Source: CAYQVO01 sp964421085
Lineage (GTDB): Bacteria > Bdellovibrionota_C > UBA2361 > CAYQVO01
Length of the DNA stretch: 64,000 nucleotides
Assembly: GCA_964421085.1 (NCBI GenBank)
Contig: CAYQVO010000013.1
Location: 16,798-80,797, forward strand
Reading direction: 5' to 3'
This document shows, one piece after another, positions 18,192 to 27,217 of the stretch; position 1 is the first letter of the stretch; every line of letters starts with the position of its first letter. Under the pieces are notes generated by a model, which saw only the letters and a list, made by a program, of their open reading frames with translations, was not told the origin of the DNA and searched no databases. The position numbers were made by a program, and so were the translations under genes.

Positions 18192-20654
18192 ATGGCAGAA
18201 GCTTCAAATCAGGATACTGGCGGCAACGGTAACGGCTCCATCTACGATGCAACACAAATCAAGGTGCTCGAAGGGCTCGAAGCGGTGCGCCTGCGCCCCG
18301 CGATGTACATCGGCGATACGTTCGACCGTGGTTACCATCATCTTGTTTACGAAGTCATAGACAACTCGGTCGATGAAGCGCTTGCCGGCTACTGCACGGA
18401 CATCAAAATCACGCTTCATATAGACGGATCTGTCTCAATAGAAGACAACGGAAGAGGCATCCCTGCAGAAATCCATCCGACTGAAGGTGTGAGCGGCGTT
18501 GAAGTCGTAATGACGAAACTCCATGCGGGAGGAAAATTCGAAAAAAATGCCTACAAAGTTTCCGGCGGTCTGCACGGTGTAGGTGTTTCGGTTGTTAACG
18601 CTCTTTCCGAATGGCTTAAGGTAGAGGTCCGCCAGAACGGAAAGATTTTCGAAATGGAGTTCAGAAGAGGCGAAGCTGTCGGCCGCCTTGCTGAAACCGG
18701 AACGGGAGAAGGATCCGGCACAAGGGTCACGTTTTATCCGGATCATTCGATATTTAAAGAGGCTACAGGATTCGATCTCGAGACGCTTACCCACCGGATA
18801 AGAGAACTTGCGTTTCTGAATGCGGGACTGAAGTTCATAGTCAACGATGAGCGGGTCAACAAAACCGCTGAATACTGTTACCAGGGAGGGATCAAGAGTT
18901 TTGTAGGTTACGTAAACCGGAACAAGAACCCTCTTTTCCCGGAGCCGATTTATATCGCGGCCGCGCGCGATCAAATTCAGGTTGAAATAGCGCTTCAGTA
19001 CAACAAAGAGTACCAGGAAAACCTTTTCACCTATGCCAATAATATCAACACATCCGAAGGCGGAACACACCTTATAGGCTTCAAAGCCGCTCTCACCCGG
19101 GGTCTCAACAATTACGCCGACAAGAATAATCTCCTTAAAAACGAAAAGGAGGGGATTCAGGGCGACGATACGCGCGAGGGGCTGACGGCGGTTGTCAGCG
19201 TGAAGATTCCCGATCCGCAGTTCGAAGGTCAGACAAAAACAAAGCTCGGGAACAGCGAAGTCAAGGGTCTTGTCGAGCAGATTACGGGCGACAAGCTTTC
19301 AGAGTATCTCGAAGAAAACCCCGCAATCGCGAGACTTATCGTGGGAAAATGCCTTGAAGCAGCCCGCGCGCGCGCGGCAGCCAGAAAGGCCCGGGAGCTT
19401 GTGCGGAGGAAAGGCGCTCTGGACGGCGCCTCGCTTCCTGGAAAACTCGCTGACTGCCAGGTGGAGAATCCTGAAGAATGCGAACTCTTCCTTGTAGAGG
19501 GAGAATCCGCCGGAGGCTCCGCAAAGCAGGGCCGGGACCGCAAATTCCAGGCGATATTGCCTCTGAGGGGAAAAATTCTGAACGTCGAAAAAGCAAGATT
19601 CGACAAAATGATCGCATACGAAGAAATCCGCACGATGATCACGGCGCTCGGGACGAACATCGGAAGCGAAGATTTCGACGTAAGCAAGCTCCGGTACCAC
19701 AAGATCATAATAATGACCGATGCGGACGTTGATGGAAGCCATATCCGAACGCTGCTCCTGACATTCTTTTACCGTCAGATGACCGAGCTTGTTAAACGAG
19801 GCCACCTTTATATCGCACAGCCTCCGCTTTACAGACTTCGCCGGGGCAAGAAGGATTCATATGTCCGGAGCGAAGACGCCATGATCGATATAATCATAAG
19901 CGGAGGCTCTTCCGACCTGGAGCTTATTTCGAGCGACGGGAAGAAATCGGACGCAGACGGGATAAAGAGGCACGTTTTGAGTCTCAGGCACGTTGAAGGG
20001 CTGCTCGAAAGATTCAAGGAAGAACGGGTCGACCCGCGGATTATCTACGCGTTTGCAGGAACGTCTATCAGTTCTTCCGAGCAGTTCAGGTCGGAAGAAG
20101 AGATGGAAAAAACTGCGGCAGAGCTGCGCGCCATTCTCGAAAAAAAGATTTCCGGCGACAAGGAAGCGAAAGTTGTGCGAATTCCTGCAGGCAACGGGGA
20201 GGAACGCTTCGCGATAGCAGTACGAACGCTTCTTAACGGACTCCGGAAAGAGACCCTGCTTGGAAAGGAAGTCTGGGCAAGAGGGGAATTCCGGAAGCTC
20301 AAGAATATCATTATTGAAGCCGGACAGCTTGGACGCGGCCCGTTCAAGCTTCTTGCGACTGAAACCGGGAAAGAAGTCGCGCAGTGCGGGGATTTTCAGG
20401 ATCTGGTCCGCATCATCGACGAGCGCGGAAGGAAGGGGCTTACGTTGACGCGCTATAAAGGTCTTGGTGAAATGAATCCCGAGCAGCTGTGGGAGACCAC
20501 CATGGATCCCGGCATCCGTACGCTGCTGCAGGTGCAGATAGAAGATGCAATCGAGGCGGACAGTATCTTTACAGTTCTCATGGGAGACGAGGTTGAACCG
20601 AGAAGGCGCTTTATCGAGGAGAATGCGCTGAAGGTTAAGAACCTGGATATTTGA
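18192..20654 (+). CDS. gyrB: DNA gyrase subunit B
   Basis: An 820-residue GyrB from the ATG at 18192; an upstream in-frame TTG at 18090 would add 34 unconserved residues. The GHKL ATPase shows EVIDNSVDEALAG and DNGRGIP, the Toprim domain EGESAGGSAKQGRDRKFQAI near residue 435 and DADVDGSHI near 510, and the tail RYKGLGEMNPEQLWETTMDP. Between the Toprim motifs and the tail is a long insert of roughly 170 residues, as in many Gram-negative GyrB proteins. It supplies ATP hydrolysis for negative supercoiling; gyrA is not in the window. Confidence 0.97.
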   Translation: MAEASNQDTGGNGNGSIYDATQIKVLEGLEAVRLRPAMYIGDTFDRGYHHLVYEVIDNSVDEALAGYCTDIKITLHIDGSVSIEDNGRGIPAEIHPTEGVSGVEVVMTKLHAGGKFEKNAYKVSGGLHGVGVSVVNALSEWLKVEVRQNGKIFEMEFRRGEAVGRLAETGTGEGSGTRVTFYPDHSIFKEATGFDLETLTHRIRELAFLNAGLKFIVNDERVNKTAEYCYQGGIKSFVGYVNRNKNPLFPEPIYIAAARDQIQVEIALQYNKEYQENLFTYANNINTSEGGTHLIGFKAALTRGLNNYADKNNLLKNEKEGIQGDDTREGLTAVVSVKIPDPQFEGQTKTKLGNSEVKGLVEQITGDKLSEYLEENPAIARLIVGKCLEAARARAAARKARELVRRKGALDGASLPGKLADCQVENPEECELFLVEGESAGGSAKQGRDRKFQAILPLRGKILNVEKARFDKMIAYEEIRTMITALGTNIGSEDFDVSKLRYHKIIIMTDADVDGSHIRTLLLTFFYRQMTELVKRGHLYIAQPPLYRLRRGKKDSYVRSEDAMIDIIISGGSSDLELISSDGKKSDADGIKRHVLSLRHVEGLLERFKEERVDPRIIYAFAGTSISSSEQFRSEEEMEKTAAELRAILEKKISGDKEAKVVRIPAGNGEERFAIAVRTLLNGLRKETLLGKEVWARGEFRKLKNIIIEAGQLGRGPFKLLATETGKEVAQCGDFQDLVRIIDERGRKGLTLTRYKGLGEMNPEQLWETTMDPGIRTLLQVQIEDAIEADSIFTVLMGDEVEPRRRFIEENALKVKNLDI

Positions 20655-20670
20655 TCATAGGAGAAGAGAA

Positions 20671-20829
20671 ATGACATCCATATCAGTACAGAAGAAAAGA
20701 ATCCGCGGACGTCGCGATGAAAAGATTGCGAAGAAGAGATCTGCAACGGCGAGGCGGCTGGAGAAAAAGTCCGAAAGCACGAAACTCATCCGGGCCCTGA
20801 CAAAAGCGACGGGGGCGAAGAAGAAATAG
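20671..20829 (+). CDS. Small highly basic protein after gyrB
   Basis: A 52-residue ORF starting 16 bases after gyrB, with a strong Shine-Dalgarno (AGGAGAAGAG) directly before the ATG. It begins MTSISVQKKRIRGRRDEK and ends in KKK; more than a third of its residues are Lys or Arg. Position, ribosome-binding site and composition support a real gene, perhaps a nucleic-acid-binding or ribosome-associated protein, but I recognise no family. It probably shares the gyrB transcript. Confidence 0.65.
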   Translation: MTSISVQKKRIRGRRDEKIAKKRSATARRLEKKSESTKLIRALTKATGAKKK

Positions 20830-20881
20830 TGCCGCGCGTGCATAGCACGACACGTGACAAGGCAGAGAACCTGTCTTCGCT

Positions 20882-21715
20882 TTAGACCAGCTTCCGTGTC
20901 GCCAGAATTTTTTCTTTTTCTCTGGATAGAGTCACGACTCTGGCATTAAGTTCGGAAACATGCAGGACCAGATCTTTCATCGCTTTCAGCGCAAGTTCCG
21001 GCATGTTTTTGAAAAGGTCGACAAAATCATCCCGCGAAACGACCACTCCGAGAGATGGGCATGCGGCTTCAACGGATGCTGTTCTTACCCCGTCTGTAAG
21101 AGCGGCGAACATGCCGAAGAGCTGATTTTCACCAATTTCGGCAACTTTAACCCCATCAACCAGCACATTGGCGCACCCGCCGTCAAGAAGAGTATAGACA
21201 TCGGTGGTATTCGTGCCCTGCTCGATGATCTTTTCACCAGCGCTGTATGACACGACCCGGGGTGTGAACGTGTTTGCCCCTTCCATGATGAGAAAGGCAA
21301 GCCAGGTCATCGCCGTATACTGGGAACTCAGAAACTCCTGCCACATCCTGTGAAAGGTGCGGTTCATGGAAATTTTACCGAGAAACTCTCCGGCATCATA
21401 TTCCAGAACTGTCACCGGAGCATCGCAGCGGATTCTGCCGATTCGGAGTCCAAAGTTTTCCGGCACACCGATCATATCGCCAGGTTCGAGGACAAAAAGA
21501 TCGCGCTCCTCCTGCGTCCAGATCGCATTTCCGCTCTGAATGTAATACAGTTTTTTCCACCGTGCGTCTTCAGCATACAGATCTTCGGTGCGGGGGAGCA
21601 GCACGGTTTCTTTTTGTTCCTTCATGCCGCGGATTATTCCGGAAAGGGAATTCCGCGCATTATGAAGCAGTTCAGTGACTTCAGGAGGTTCGTTTGCTAT
21701 CGCGCGCATTTGCAC
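20882..21715 (-). CDS. Protein with two cyclic-nucleotide-binding-type domains
   Basis: A 277-residue protein beginning at GTG 21715, with an ATG two codons later. Two tandem cNMP-binding beta-barrel domains are visible, residues ~30-125 and ~145-245. The second is clearer: YSAGEKIIEQGTNTTDVYTLLDGG then AEIGENQLFGMFAALTDGVRTASVEA. The phosphate-binding cassette is degenerate (no R after GE), so ligand binding is uncertain. There is no C-terminal helix-turn-helix, so it is unlikely to be a Crp-type activator. The tail is a short coiled coil. It converges on the small gene after gyrB. Confidence 0.78.
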   Translation of the reverse strand: MQMRAIANEPPEVTELLHNARNSLSGIIRGMKEQKETVLLPRTEDLYAEDARWKKLYYIQSGNAIWTQEERDLFVLEPGDMIGVPENFGLRIGRIRCDAPVTVLEYDAGEFLGKISMNRTFHRMWQEFLSSQYTAMTWLAFLIMEGANTFTPRVVSYSAGEKIIEQGTNTTDVYTLLDGGCANVLVDGVKVAEIGENQLFGMFAALTDGVRTASVEAACPSLGVVVSRDDFVDLFKNMPELALKAMKDLVLHVSELNARVVTLSREKEKILATRKLV

Positions 21716-21949
21716 CAGTCCTTTATCGGCATGAGCAGCAGAGAATAGGATGAGAAGGAAGAGGCGCGCGGTTCATCGTAAATTCGGAACCGTAAACACC
21801 AGATATTCCCGCCGATTACTGTCACCGGAGTCTGTTCGTACAAAGACGTAAATGAACCCTCATTCCACGTTATTCCAGGGAAACACCCGAGTCCTTTCGG
21901 AGTCCTATTAGACAGATACCCATGCTTGTCTCTCAGGAGGTATCCGGGA

Positions 21950-23332
21950 ATGGAAGCTCTTTCAACATCGGTGTCGCAGTCCCATGACCCTGAGGCCGGC
22001 CTTGAGTCCTCGTTAATTACCCCCGAAGTTTCACAAACCGCACATGCTCCTGCCGTATCCGTCCTGAGTTCCGGGCGTTCACCGATGCTCATACTCGTCG
22101 GACGAAGCGAGGAGCTTCTCGAATTGCAGGCGAAGCACACACACGGCCGTTCCCATCGCTACACAAGAGGTCAACTGCGCGAGGTCTCGAGACAGGCTGT
22201 TCAGTGTCTGAGCTCGGATGATGTCTTTCTATGTGCCGGCGAATGCTCCCGGCAGCCTGAAACCAGGATGAGAATTCACACAGCACGTCACAGGTATTAT
22301 CAACTCGGGGCCCGCGCGGGGCAGATACTGCTGAAACCGGCAAATGGGGAGAACACCCCCGCGTTCAAGGGAGTGCTCGAGGAGCTTCGAACTTCGGAGT
22401 CTAATCCGGAAACAGCGAATCTCCGTTACGCTGTGAAATTGACAGAGCTTCGTCTGGGAAAATACGCCCGTCACACAAATCCAACGCGCTATCGGAACTA
22501 CCGCAGAGCGGTGTGCAGGAGGCTTGAAGCAGAAGGCCCCGAAGGCCTGGAGCGAGTCCTCGACCGTGTGCAGGAAAGAATAGAGACCGACCCTGAAACG
22601 GCAATTGCGATGGCAAAGCGCGCGCTGCGCTCGAGGGTGATTTCGAAAGAAGATAAAGAACTGCTGAAGAACATCACAAGGGAAGCAGAGCTGATAGATA
22701 ACAAGGCTCGCGGCTATGTTGTCCAACGGGCGACTGCAAAGCTGGAACGTAAACTGGTTCGGCAGGCGGAGATTGAACAACGTAAAACCGAAGCGAAGGC
22801 CCGGGAAAAGAGAGACGCCGCAAAGGGAAAATGGTCAGCGGAATACGGACTTTTTCCGGCGGCATCGCCTTCATTGACCGACAGGCACAAAGATGAAGCT
22901 GCACACAATTCGGCACAGCCTCTCTGCACTGTAACTTTCAATCTGCCGGACGCCGTCACGGGCGAAATGGCCGTCGTTCAGCTTGGCCGCATCCTCACCG
23001 AGCTTGGAAGCGCCGCGTCTGAAAAGAAGGAAGAGAAAAAGAGGGAGGAAGAGCAGAGGGAACATCGAAGGGAAATGTTCCAGGTGGCGCGAGACATGGT
23101 GCTGAGACTGGTCGGCCCGGCGAGGAATGGGAAGGAAGCGGCAATCATGAACTCTCAGACGCAGATTCACTTCCGAAATGATCTTTTTGTCGACGAGGGC
23201 GAGCCTTTGAGAGTCGTTGACGAAATTCTCCGGGCGAGACGACGTGACGCGGCGGCATTTACGTCACCAGCTTCCCGTTCTCTGCGCGTTTCCCCGGAAC
23301 ATGGGCCAGGGCGCGGAATAGGGAGGAAATGA
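21950..23332 (+). CDS. Arg/Glu-rich protein of unknown function
   Basis: About 460 residues from the ATG at 21950, which has AGGAGG 7 bases upstream; longer starts lack this. Residues ~120-330 are strongly helical and charged (RYRNYRRAVCRRLEAEGPEGLERVL, then a coiled-coil EQRKTEAKAREKRD). A small globular stretch follows (CTVTFNLPDAVTGEMAVVQL), then another charged coil (EEKKREEEQREHRREM). No known domain is recognised. In charge pattern it resembles the larger Arg-rich protein at 46062. Its last 69 bases overlap the end of the convergent FG-GAP gene, so the C-terminal tail is unlikely to be conserved. Confidence 0.65.
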   Translation: MEALSTSVSQSHDPEAGLESSLITPEVSQTAHAPAVSVLSSGRSPMLILVGRSEELLELQAKHTHGRSHRYTRGQLREVSRQAVQCLSSDDVFLCAGECSRQPETRMRIHTARHRYYQLGARAGQILLKPANGENTPAFKGVLEELRTSESNPETANLRYAVKLTELRLGKYARHTNPTRYRNYRRAVCRRLEAEGPEGLERVLDRVQERIETDPETAIAMAKRALRSRVISKEDKELLKNITREAELIDNKARGYVVQRATAKLERKLVRQAEIEQRKTEAKAREKRDAAKGKWSAEYGLFPAASPSLTDRHKDEAAHNSAQPLCTVTFNLPDAVTGEMAVVQLGRILTELGSAASEKKEEKKREEEQREHRREMFQVARDMVLRLVGPARNGKEAAIMNSQTQIHFRNDLFVDEGEPLRVVDEILRARRRDAAAFTSPASRSLRVSPEHGPGRGIGRK

Positions 23333-24907
23333 ACCGGCAGGGCTTCGGAGAATTCCCGCAAAGCCTGTCCATGCAAAACCAACAGCGCCTGAAATCCCCT
23401 GATGCGCAGAACCTGCTACCAGATCGAGAATTCCATCGTTGTTAAGATCTCCAATTGCAGGAGTGCTGCTTACCTCCGCGAAGGTATAAAGAAGAACGGA
23501 ACCGGCGCAGCCGGTTTCCTGACAGGTAAGAGGAGTTCCATCGCGTCCGTTTACTACGGCGATGCCGTTGTTCGTGGCGACCGCGACTTCAAGTGAACCG
23601 TTTCCGTCGAGGTCTGCTATTACAGGCGCCATGAATGTTCCAAGAAGAGGATCGTTTCTTCCGGCGACTCTGGGAACCATCGACCAGATCGGCGTTGGAT
23701 TATCAGCCTTCCACGCATTCAAAGTGCCGCGGCCGGAGCCCCCGACATTTTTTGCGCCGTTTACCGTCGCAACGATCTCGAGCCGCCCGTCTTCGTCAAT
23801 ATCGGCGACGGCAACCGGAGAGCTGAAGCATGTGGAGGCATTCAAGGTCTGGAGCACCCTGCCCGTGCGGGCGCTCAGAACTTTGACCCAACGCCCGTTT
23901 TTATTGCTTGATCGTGCGGGGAAGGTGCAGCCTGACCCGACTATGACTTCACGTCCTGGATTAGAGGGAAGAACATCCGCGACGACAGGAGAGGACTGCA
24001 TCACCTGATCGAAAGTTGTCTGCCAGAGATAGGCGCTCTTGTCACGGAAGAAAATCCGTTTCTTTTTCCTGGCCTTTGTTTTGAATGCGTAAACATAACC
24101 GCCGTTCGGAGCAGGGGGGGCGAAGCCTTTTGTTCTGTGTAATGGCGGTTCCAATAATAAGTTCCAGATCCGGATCTTCGTCGACGTTCGCAAAGGCTGC
24201 TGAAGAGTAAACGGAATCGGCCGCGTTGTAATACCATCGAAGCTTTCCGTTCGCATTTAGAAGGAAAATGTTTCGCTCAAGGGAACCAAAAGCTATTTCG
24301 AGCTGTCCGTCATGATTGACGTCAGCAAGCGCGGGAGTCGATGTCACTGCGAAGCTGACAGCCCGGATCGGGTGGCGCCGGTTGAACTTTTTCACGCTGA
24401 ACTTCCACGCGATTTTTCCATCGCGGCCCCTCAAGGCAATGACTCCGCCGTCGCATTTACCCGGAATTCCGCCATATCCTGCGACAACATACGGCACTCC
24501 GTCACCAAAGAGATTTCCGACTGCAGGCGATGAGCGTGTTGAACGGCGGCTGGCGCAGGCAGGATCCGGAATCCTGTACCGCCATAATTCTTTGCCGCCG
24601 GAGCTTACTGCATGAATCAGATAATCACCGCCGATAAACACTGCTTCTTTGCCATTGCCGGGATTTCCGTCGATATCGGCGAGGACAGGAGAGCTGTACT
24701 TTATGCGGCCTCCCCCAAGCACTGTTCCGTGCTGTCCGGGAGTGTCGGGATTAACGGCGGGAAAGTGCTGCCAGCCGGAAACGGGGGGAGGGGAGATAAA
24801 CCCTGATGGTGTCGCCGCGTGGAGTCCCTTTGGAAAAAAAAGCTGAGGGAGGAAGAACAGCGCGGCAANNNNNNNNNNNNNNNNNCAGAAATTATGAGCG
24901 TTTTCAT
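23264..24907 (-). pseudogene. FG-GAP/VCBS-repeat exported protein, frameshifted and gap-interrupted
   Basis: A beta-propeller-type surface protein in two frames. An N-terminal start at 24907 (MKTLIIS) runs into a run of N at 24869-24885 and then a hydrophobic signal-like stretch. Repeats of the form 'SPVLADIDGNG..EAVFIG', 'TPALADVNHDGQLEIAFG' and 'APVIADLDGNGSLEVAVA' follow, and the end is WPMFRGNAQRTG, a common ending in this family. The reading frame changes at a run of seven G (24114-24120); removing one base joins ITQNK-type sequence to APNGGYVYAFKTK. This may be an assembly error, true decay or slippage. Function: probably extracellular, unknown ligand. Confidence 0.75.
24869..24885. other. 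Assembly gap
   Basis: Seventeen N bases inside the signal-peptide region of the FG-GAP protein. The true length is unknown because the frames on either side do not match across 17 bases. Confidence 0.95.
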
Positions 24908-25044
24908 GGAAGGTGCTCCGGGTATGTGAGGTAATTATCTCATGTCCTGAACCATTCAGGAACGCCAGGTTTCTCCTCCTTAAGCGGGCCCTTCAGATCC
25001 CCCCTGGCACAAGGCTTCAGAGACAGTGGCGCGCCTTTGCGGCA

Positions 25045-26457
25045 CTACTCCGTCATCTTCCGCTTTATCACAGCCCATCCTTCCTTGATGACCATCGGAG
25101 GCCTTGTGAGCGCAAGGGAGTCCTTCGGCACCTCCTTTGTGATGACTGACGCAGCGCCGACATATGCTCCTTCTTTCACTGTCACAGGAGCGACAAGAAC
25201 GGTGTCACTGCCGATAAAGGTGTTTTTCTCGATTGTGGTCCTGTGCTTCTTTTGCCCATCGTAGTTGCAGGTGATAGTGCCGGCCCCGATGTTCGAATTC
25301 TGCCCGACGAAGGCGTCGCCGATATAGCTGAGGTGGCACACGTTCACCTTCGACTCGATTGTCGATTTTTTGATCTCCACAAAATTACCGATTTTCGCCT
25401 CTTCCCCGATTACCGACTCGGGCCTGAGCTGGGAGAAAGGCCCGACTGACGCGTTTCTGCCGACAGTTGATCCTTCAATCCGGACGCCGAGCTTGATCCG
25501 CACACCCTCTTCGATGGTGGAGTCGGCGATATAAGATGTCCCTTCAATGACCACTCCGCCTTTTACGACGCTTTTCCCGCGAATCTGGACATTTGGCCCT
25601 ATCGTGGCGCCCGGCTCAATGACGACTTCCGGATCGACAAAGAACGAAGGCGGGTCCAGAAGGAACACGCCTGAAGTGATCAGCCGCTCCCGTCTTCTTT
25701 TCATTATCGTCGCGTTTATCAGTGATATCTCGAGAAGGTTGTTTACACCCTGAAGCTCTTCCGTCTCATAAAGCGTAAGAGAGGCTACGGAGAAGCCGTG
25801 CTGTACCGCGAATTCTACAATGTCGGTGAGATAGTATTCCTGCTGCGAATTGTTGCTGTTGAGTGATTCGAGAGCGAGAGGGAGGAGGGTGGAATGAACG
25901 GCGTAGATCCCCGAGTTGACTTCACGAATGAGAAGCTCCTCGGCATTGCAGTCCCTGGCTTCGGTTACGCGGAGGATTTTACGGGTATCTTTGTCCCTTA
26001 TGACCCGCCCATAGGCGCGCTGTTCGTCCGATATCGCCGCCATAAGCGTGAGCGAAGCTTTCTCTTTCTGATGTTTGATCAGAAGGGAAACGAGAGTCTC
26101 GGGACGAAGCAGGGGAACGTCACCGTATAGAATCACGACAGTGCCGGTGAAGCCGTCGAGCTGCGGAATGGCGTACTTTACAGCATCTCCGGTGCCGAGC
26201 TGCGTTTTCTGCCAGGCAAAGTATACAGGTGTATTTCCAAATGCGCCCGAATCCCGCGCGGCAGTCACCTGGGCCTCGACTTTTTCGCGTTCAAACCCTG
26301 TCACGACGACAATTCGTTCCGGATTAAGCGAAGAAGCGTTTTCGAGAACGTGTTCAATCAGTGTTTTCTCAACGGTCTTGTGGAGAACTTTCGGGATGTT
26401 TGATCCCATTCTCTTTCCGAGACCTGCGGCAAGAACGATTACAGCAAGGGAATCCAT
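25045..26457 (-). CDS. glmU: Bifunctional GlmU (GlcN-1-P acetyltransferase / GlcNAc-1-P uridylyltransferase)
   Basis: A 470-residue GlmU making UDP-GlcNAc for peptidoglycan and lipopolysaccharide. The N-terminal uridylyltransferase has the nucleotide-binding motif LAAGLGKRMGSNIPKVLHK at residues ~10-28 and YGDVPLL near 110. The C-terminal part is a left-handed beta helix of hexapeptide repeats from about residue 260, with the acetyltransferase block NVCHLSYIGDAFVGQNSNIG and NYDGQKKHRT. Length and both halves are complete. It is divergent from the small helical gene at 26579. Confidence 0.97.
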   Translation of the reverse strand: MDSLAVIVLAAGLGKRMGSNIPKVLHKTVEKTLIEHVLENASSLNPERIVVVTGFEREKVEAQVTAARDSGAFGNTPVYFAWQKTQLGTGDAVKYAIPQLDGFTGTVVILYGDVPLLRPETLVSLLIKHQKEKASLTLMAAISDEQRAYGRVIRDKDTRKILRVTEARDCNAEELLIREVNSGIYAVHSTLLPLALESLNSNNSQQEYYLTDIVEFAVQHGFSVASLTLYETEELQGVNNLLEISLINATIMKRRRERLITSGVFLLDPPSFFVDPEVVIEPGATIGPNVQIRGKSVVKGGVVIEGTSYIADSTIEEGVRIKLGVRIEGSTVGRNASVGPFSQLRPESVIGEEAKIGNFVEIKKSTIESKVNVCHLSYIGDAFVGQNSNIGAGTITCNYDGQKKHRTTIEKNTFIGSDTVLVAPVTVKEGAYVGAASVITKEVPKDSLALTRPPMVIKEGWAVIKRKMTE

Positions 26458-26487
26458 ATGCAGCGCCCGTTTAAATATTCCATCACG

Positions 26488-26502
26488 AATTCTAGGAGAA
26501 TT
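26488..26502. promoter_or_regulatory. Palindrome in the glmU upstream region
   Basis: AATTCT-AGG-AGAATT is a perfect inverted repeat 31 bases upstream of the glmU start, in the divergent region. A second, longer-range pair (CAGCGCCC at 26461-26468 and GGGCGCTG at 26528-26535) encloses it. It could be an operator; no regulator can be named. Confidence 0.3.
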
Positions 26503-26578
26503 GCCGATAGGAATCCATAGCGGTAAAGGGCGCTGTTAAAGCCGTTTTTAACGATCAACGGGGAGTTTGTACCTTCTA

Positions 26579-27190
26579 ATGGCGGCGGGGTCTTCTAATC
26601 CATCAGGAAAGCCCACTCTAATCGAGAGAGCTTTTGAGCGGCACGACCTTCGTGCCGAACTGGATCAATTCGAACAGGCGCTGCAGAGTCTTAAAATCAT
26701 ATACGAGCAGTATTTTTCCGGGGTCATCACGATGGCGCCTGAAAAGCAGCATCAGGAGGTAACGATGCTGATACGGAAGCTGAAGAAAGCGCCGTTCAAG
26801 AGTTCAGCGATGAACTACCGCCTGCGGGCTCTCGAGCAGAGATACCAGACGTACAACAGCTACTGGCAGCGCGTTTTGAGAGAGCGGGAAGAGGGCACTT
26901 ACGCAAAAGACGTTTACAAAGCCAACCTCCGGGGCGCGCTGGCTGAAGAAGAGGCCCGGGCTGCAACCCGCCAGGGCAAGGCAGAAAAACAGATGCGGGA
27001 TCTGTTCGCAGCGTACAAGGATGCCATCGAAAAGCAGACCGGGAAGCCGCAGACCCTTGATTTCAAAAAGTTCCATCAGCACCTCGTGCAGTCGGCGAAA
27101 GAACTCAAAAAGAAAACTGGAAACAAAAAAGTTTCTTTCTCTGTCGTTATTCAGGACGGTAAGGTGAAATTAAAGGCGAAATGCTCGTGA
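26579..27190 (+). CDS. MXAN_5187-type helical protein
   Basis: About 203 residues from the ATG at 26579 (an in-frame TTG lies at 26567). Nearly all helical and charged. The block IIYEQYFSGVITMAPEKQHQEV, then YRLRALEQRYQTYNSYWQRV and REREEGTYAKD, matches by memory the C-terminal region of the myxobacterial MXAN_5187 family, a domain of unknown function. It ends with a short beta-like tail (KKVSFSVVIQDGKVKLKAK). The gene is alone, divergent from glmU and convergent with the membrane glycosyltransferase-like gene. Confidence 0.7.
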   Translation: MAAGSSNPSGKPTLIERAFERHDLRAELDQFEQALQSLKIIYEQYFSGVITMAPEKQHQEVTMLIRKLKKAPFKSSAMNYRLRALEQRYQTYNSYWQRVLREREEGTYAKDVYKANLRGALAEEEARAATRQGKAEKQMRDLFAAYKDAIEKQTGKPQTLDFKKFHQHLVQSAKELKKKTGNKKVSFSVVIQDGKVKLKAKCS

Positions 27191-27217
27191 TCAAAAAAGG
27201 GCGCAGAGGGAAAGTTC

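Noticed and set aside
21697..22140. Minus-strand frame of 147 codons upstream of the Arg-rich gene
   Set aside because: Parts read like protein, but it overlaps the supported start of the 21950 gene and the cNMP gene and has no start signal. Left as unresolved.
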